A DNA stretch of 64,000 bases from Borrelia parkeri. GTDB lineage: Bacteria; Spirochaetota; Spirochaetia; Borreliales; Borreliaceae. This document shows positions 61,158 through 64,000 of this stretch, one piece after another; position 1 is the first letter of the stretch, and every line of letters starts with the position of its first letter. Both the position numbers and the translations under genes were made by a program. Where the stretch lies: contig NZ_CP073164.1 in NCBI RefSeq assembly GCF_023035815.1, positions 62,001-126,000 of the forward strand, in the 5' to 3' direction. Under the pieces are notes generated by a model. It was not told the origin of the DNA, did no database searches, and was given only the letters and a program-made list of their open reading frames with translations.

Positions 61158-62987
61158 ATGGTAAAAATAAAGTGTTTCGGTTTATTACTAGTATTAATAT
61201 TGTTATTATTGCTATTTATAAGTTGTGATTCAGGAAACAGAGCAGGAGCAGGTCTTGGTGCAGGAGCAGGATCAGGAACAAATACAAGAACAGAATCAAA
61301 TACAGAAACAGAAGTAGGAGACGAAGAGGAGCTAGCATATTTGGAGGAGGAGGTTACTGATCCAAGACTTTTGGCATTGTTAGATAATTTTGGAGTATCT
61401 AAAGCAGGAAAGAAGGCAATTGGTTATATACGAGGAAGATTCAGTGCTAGTGATGATGTTTATGATCGTTTAAATGCATTAGGAGCTGATGTTACGATTG
61501 AAAAGATAATAAATCCTACTGTAAGCCTTTTGAAATCTAGAGGTGAAGCTTTAAAAGTTAAGGAAGATCCAACAAATGAAAGCATAAAATCCAGGTTGCA
61601 AGATATGTTAAATAGGTATGATACTTTAGTTGAAAGTATATGGTATGACTTCTTTTATAATAGATTATTTGGAGAAGATGTTTTTGTAGAATCTGTTACT
61701 CGTTATGTACCTAAATTTAGTAAATTTAAAGAGATAGTTACAAATCCAAGTGTGATGGATGTATATGCCTGGCTTGATGCTGATGAGCAAGCTACAGTTA
61801 ATGAGATAGGGAATATAGTAATTAGTGGTACTTATGACAAAGCTAGGTTTAATAATATGTTAAATAGCTTAGGTGATGTTAAGATTATTGAAATTATAAA
61901 GGCTTATCGAGGTATTAAAATTAAGCAAGGAGAAGTTCAGAATTCTATAAATACTGTTCCTGATGATGCAGAAAAGCAAGGGTTGCAAGTTAGATTTAAT
62001 ACGCTTCAAGGTGAGTATGATTCTCATATAAGAGATGCTTTTAATAAAGCTTCAGGTGAATTGTATTCTCAGATTATAGATGGTAATAATAGATATCATG
62101 ATGATTTTATTGGTATTCAAGACGATGTGGAAGCTGACGAAGTTCTCAGAGCTATCGAAGCTGCCATAGCTGCCAAAGCTGCCGAAGCTGCCAGAGTTGC
62201 CGAAGAAGCCAGAGCTGCCGCAGCTGCCGAAGCTGCCAGAGTTGCCGAAGAAGCCAGAGCTGCCGCAGCTGCCGAAGCTGCCAGAGTTGCCGAAGAAGCC
62301 AGAGCTGCCGCAGCTGCCGAAGCTGCCAGAGTTGCCGAAGAAGCCAGAGCTGCCGCAGCTGCCGAAGCTGCCAGAGTTGCCGAAGAAGCCAGAGCTGCTG
62401 CAGCTGCCGAAGCTGCCAGAGTTGCCGAAGAAGCCAGAGCTGCCGCAGCTGCCGAAGATGCTGCCATAACTGCCGCAGAAGCCGCAGCTGCCGAAGCTGC
62501 CATAGCTGCCGAAGCTGCCAAAGCTGCCGCAGCTGCCGAAGAAGCTGCCAAAGCTGCCAGAATTGCCGCAGCTGCCAGAACTGTCGAAGCTACCGCAGCT
62601 GTCGAAGCTGCCATAGCTGCCGAAGCTGCCATAGCTTTCGAAGCTGCCATAGCTGCCGATGCTGCCGAAGAAGCTGCCGCAGCTGCCTCAGCTGCCAGAG
62701 CTGCCAAAGAAGCTGCCAGAGCTGACGAAGAATCCAGAGCTGCCGCAGCTGCCGAAGATGCTGCCATAACTGCCGCAGAAGCCGCAGCTGCCGAAGCTGC
62801 CAAAGCTGCCGAAGCTGCCAAAGAAGCCAAAGCTGCCGCAGAAGCTGCCGAAGCTGCCAGAGTTGCCGCAGCTGCCAGAACTGTCGAAGCTACCGCAGCT
62901 GCCGCAGCTGCCAAAGCTGCCGAAGAAGCCAAAGCTGCCGAAGCTGCCAAAGCAAGTGGTGCGGCAGGAGGTGTAGTTAATCCTTGA
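61158..62987 (+). CDS. BTA121-type lipoprotein with very long Ala-rich tail
   Basis: This 609-residue lipoprotein (leader ends LFISC) has a Gly/Ala/Thr linker, two domains nearly identical to those of 59528-60934, and then an Ala-rich tail of about 280 residues. The tail includes six exact 15-residue repeats EAARVAEEARAAAAA. Charged residues recur every few positions, so a long single helix or coiled coil is likely (in style like TolA domain II). It ends KASGAAGGVVNP, with a VNP like that in the Gly-rich spacer of 55398. Surface rod inferred. Confidence 0.75.
   Translation: MVKIKCFGLLLVLILLLLLFISCDSGNRAGAGLGAGAGSGTNTRTESNTETEVGDEEELAYLEEEVTDPRLLALLDNFGVSKAGKKAIGYIRGRFSASDDVYDRLNALGADVTIEKIINPTVSLLKSRGEALKVKEDPTNESIKSRLQDMLNRYDTLVESIWYDFFYNRLFGEDVFVESVTRYVPKFSKFKEIVTNPSVMDVYAWLDADEQATVNEIGNIVISGTYDKARFNNMLNSLGDVKIIEIIKAYRGIKIKQGEVQNSINTVPDDAEKQGLQVRFNTLQGEYDSHIRDAFNKASGELYSQIIDGNNRYHDDFIGIQDDVEADEVLRAIEAAIAAKAAEAARVAEEARAAAAAEAARVAEEARAAAAAEAARVAEEARAAAAAEAARVAEEARAAAAAEAARVAEEARAAAAAEAARVAEEARAAAAAEDAAITAAEAAAAEAAIAAEAAKAAAAAEEAAKAARIAAAARTVEATAAVEAAIAAEAAIAFEAAIAADAAEEAAAAASAARAAKEAARADEESRAAAAAEDAAITAAEAAAAEAAKAAEAAKEAKAAAEAAEAARVAAAARTVEATAAAAAAKAAEEAKAAEAAKASGAAGGVVNP
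62184..62453 (+). repeat. Six 45-bp tandem repeats in the Ala tail
   Basis: The unit GAAGCTGCCAGAGTTGCC... of 45 bases occurs six times without gaps; the copies differ by one silent base only (GCTGCT for GCTGCC in one unit). All three + frames and one - frame stay open across it. Confidence 0.9.
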
Positions 62988-63039
62988 ATTAGTTTAAATT
63001 AAGATTATTGAGATTAAAGATAGTAAGTAAAGAAAGTTT

Positions 63040-63070
63040 AAGCCTTAAACGTACACGTTTAAGGCTTTTA
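63040..63070 (+). terminator. Array spacer terminator
   Basis: AAGCCTTAAACGT and ACGTTTAAGGCTT around ACAC-type loop, T-run. Same element as the other spacers. Confidence 0.8.
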
Positions 63071-63202
63071 ATTTGTATGTATAGATAAATATATTTAAAT
63101 AAATAAGATAATTGCAGATCACAGGTATATACTGTTATTATATTTGTATATTATATTTATTATAATAATATAATTTATTTAATTTGAAAAAGGAGATATT
63201 GA

Positions 63203-64000
63203 ATGTTAAATATTAGACATATCAGTTTATTACTAATATTAATATTTCTATTATTGCTAGTTATAAGTTGTGGTTCAGGAAACAGAGCAGGAGCAGGAAC
63301 AAATACAGGAACAGAAGAAGGAACAGGATTAAGAACAGATGTAGAAGTAAAAGCTGAAGAGGAGCTAGCATATTTGGAGGAAAAGGTTACTGATCCAAGA
63401 CTTTTGGCATTGTTAGATAATTTTGGAGTATCTGAAGCAGGAAGGAAGGCAATTGGTTATATACGAGAAAACCTCACTGGTGATGATGTTGATAATTTTT
63501 TTTATAATCGCTTAAATGAATTAGGAGCTGATGTTACGATTAAAAAGATAATAAAGCCTACTGTGAGCCTTTTGAGGGCTAGAGGTGAAGCTTTGAGAGT
63601 TATTGAAGGTACAACAGATGCAGGTGTAAAAACCAGATTGCGACTTGTGTTTAATAGGTATGATGATTTAGTTAATATAAGAGAAAAATTTAATAACTTA
63701 TTGCTTGAAAGAGATATCTTTGAAAAGACTGTTACTCGTTATGCACCTAGATTTAGAAAGTTTAAAGAAATGGTTAAAAATCCAAGTGTGATGGATGTAT
63801 ATGCCTGGCTTGATGCTGTTGAGCGTACCACAATTAATGAGATAGGGAAGATAGTAATTAATGCTACTTATGACAAAGTTAGGTTTAATAATATGTTAGA
63901 TAATTTAGGTGATGGTTATATTGTTAGAATTATAGAGATTTATCGAGATATTAAAATTAAGCAGAAGGAAGCTTTTAATGCTATAACTACTGTTTCTGAT
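63203..64000 (+). CDS. BTA121-type lipoprotein, cut by window end
   Basis: This ninth array gene is open from ATG 63203 (AAAAAGGAG upstream) to the window edge with 266 codons and no stop. The leader ends LLVISC, followed by GSGNRAGAGTNTGTEEGTG, acidic EEELAYLEEK, the first domain (LLDNFGVSEAGRK) and most of the second (VYAWLDAVERT). The C-terminus and any tail lie outside the window, so the array continues to the right. Confidence 0.75.
   Translation, partial: MLNIRHISLLLILIFLLLLVISCGSGNRAGAGTNTGTEEGTGLRTDVEVKAEEELAYLEEKVTDPRLLALLDNFGVSEAGRKAIGYIRENLTGDDVDNFFYNRLNELGADVTIKKIIKPTVSLLRARGEALRVIEGTTDAGVKTRLRLVFNRYDDLVNIREKFNNLLLERDIFEKTVTRYAPRFRKFKEMVKNPSVMDVYAWLDAVERTTINEIGKIVINATYDKVRFNNMLDNLGDGYIVRIIEIYRDIKIKQKEAFNAITTVSD

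Noticed and set aside
62184..62453. Regular 45-bp repeats considered as a CRISPR array
   Set aside because: There are no unique spacers; the units are contiguous, in frame and coding. No cas genes are present.
62117..62950. 277-codon - strand frame and a 90-codon second + frame over the Ala tail
   Set aside because: They are by-products of the GCT-GCC triplet repeats, give only low-complexity Ala/Ser or Pro/Leu/Lys proteins and have no start signals.

Overview
This window is AT-rich spirochaete plasmid DNA. Everything points to a linear (mega)plasmid of a relapsing-fever-group Borrelia. The evidence is many short-leader lipoproteins, a four-gene PF-57/62, PF-50, PF-32, PF-49 plasmid-maintenance cluster, a nearly complete set of cp32-type (phiBB-1-like) phage genes, and an array of BTA121-type repeat-domain lipoproteins, a family I know from relapsing-fever megaplasmids. 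Family names are from memory of the sequences and from gene order; no database was searched.

Layout: (1) 1-2.3 kb, two S2/P23-like lipoproteins on the + strand, then a lone single-domain BTA121-like lipoprotein (2.4-3.0 kb, - strand). (2) 3.2-14.9 kb, - strand: a packed virion operon running portal, scaffold-like, decoration-like, capsid, connectors, sheath, tube, chaperones, tape measure, hub and spike. A secreted Arg/Gln repeat protein is embedded in it at 4.8-5.95 kb. (3) 15.0-24.9 kb, - strand: a tandem array of two small exported protein families, here called A and B, mostly arranged as B-A pairs, with one natural B-A fusion, several pseudogenes and mosaic copies. (4) 25.1-31.6 kb, - strand: four paralogous lipoproteins with a C-terminal FxWLK domain plus one acidic lipoprotein with a Trp-rich tail. 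(5) 31.7-36.7 kb: a divergent B/A pair, a third S2/P23-like gene, a small well-expressed-looking lipoprotein with a perfect terminator, and an exported protein of unknown function. (6) 37.0-47.5 kb, - strand: wedge, baseplate J-like, tail I-like, DUF685, BlyA holin, BlyB-like, small lipoprotein, then the partition cluster, then small and large terminase. (7) 47.5-49.7 kb: two very small lipoprotein genes and a larger lipoprotein. (8) 50.1-64.0 kb, + strand: nine tandem BTA121-type lipoproteins, the last cut by the window edge. Some carry a Gly-rich N-terminal spacer or very long Ala-rich C-terminal tails.

The two phage blocks join into one normal cp32 order only if treated as a circle: terminase then portal on one side, spike then wedge/baseplate J on the other. 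The simplest reading is a circular cp32-like prophage that was opened between the spike and wedge genes when it entered a linear plasmid, and that carries about 20 kb of surface or secreted protein genes between terminase and portal. The partition cluster may serve the whole plasmid. The rest of the window is an expanding stock of exported proteins that probably act at the host, tick or immune interface. No rRNA, tRNA, transposase or CRISPR array was seen.
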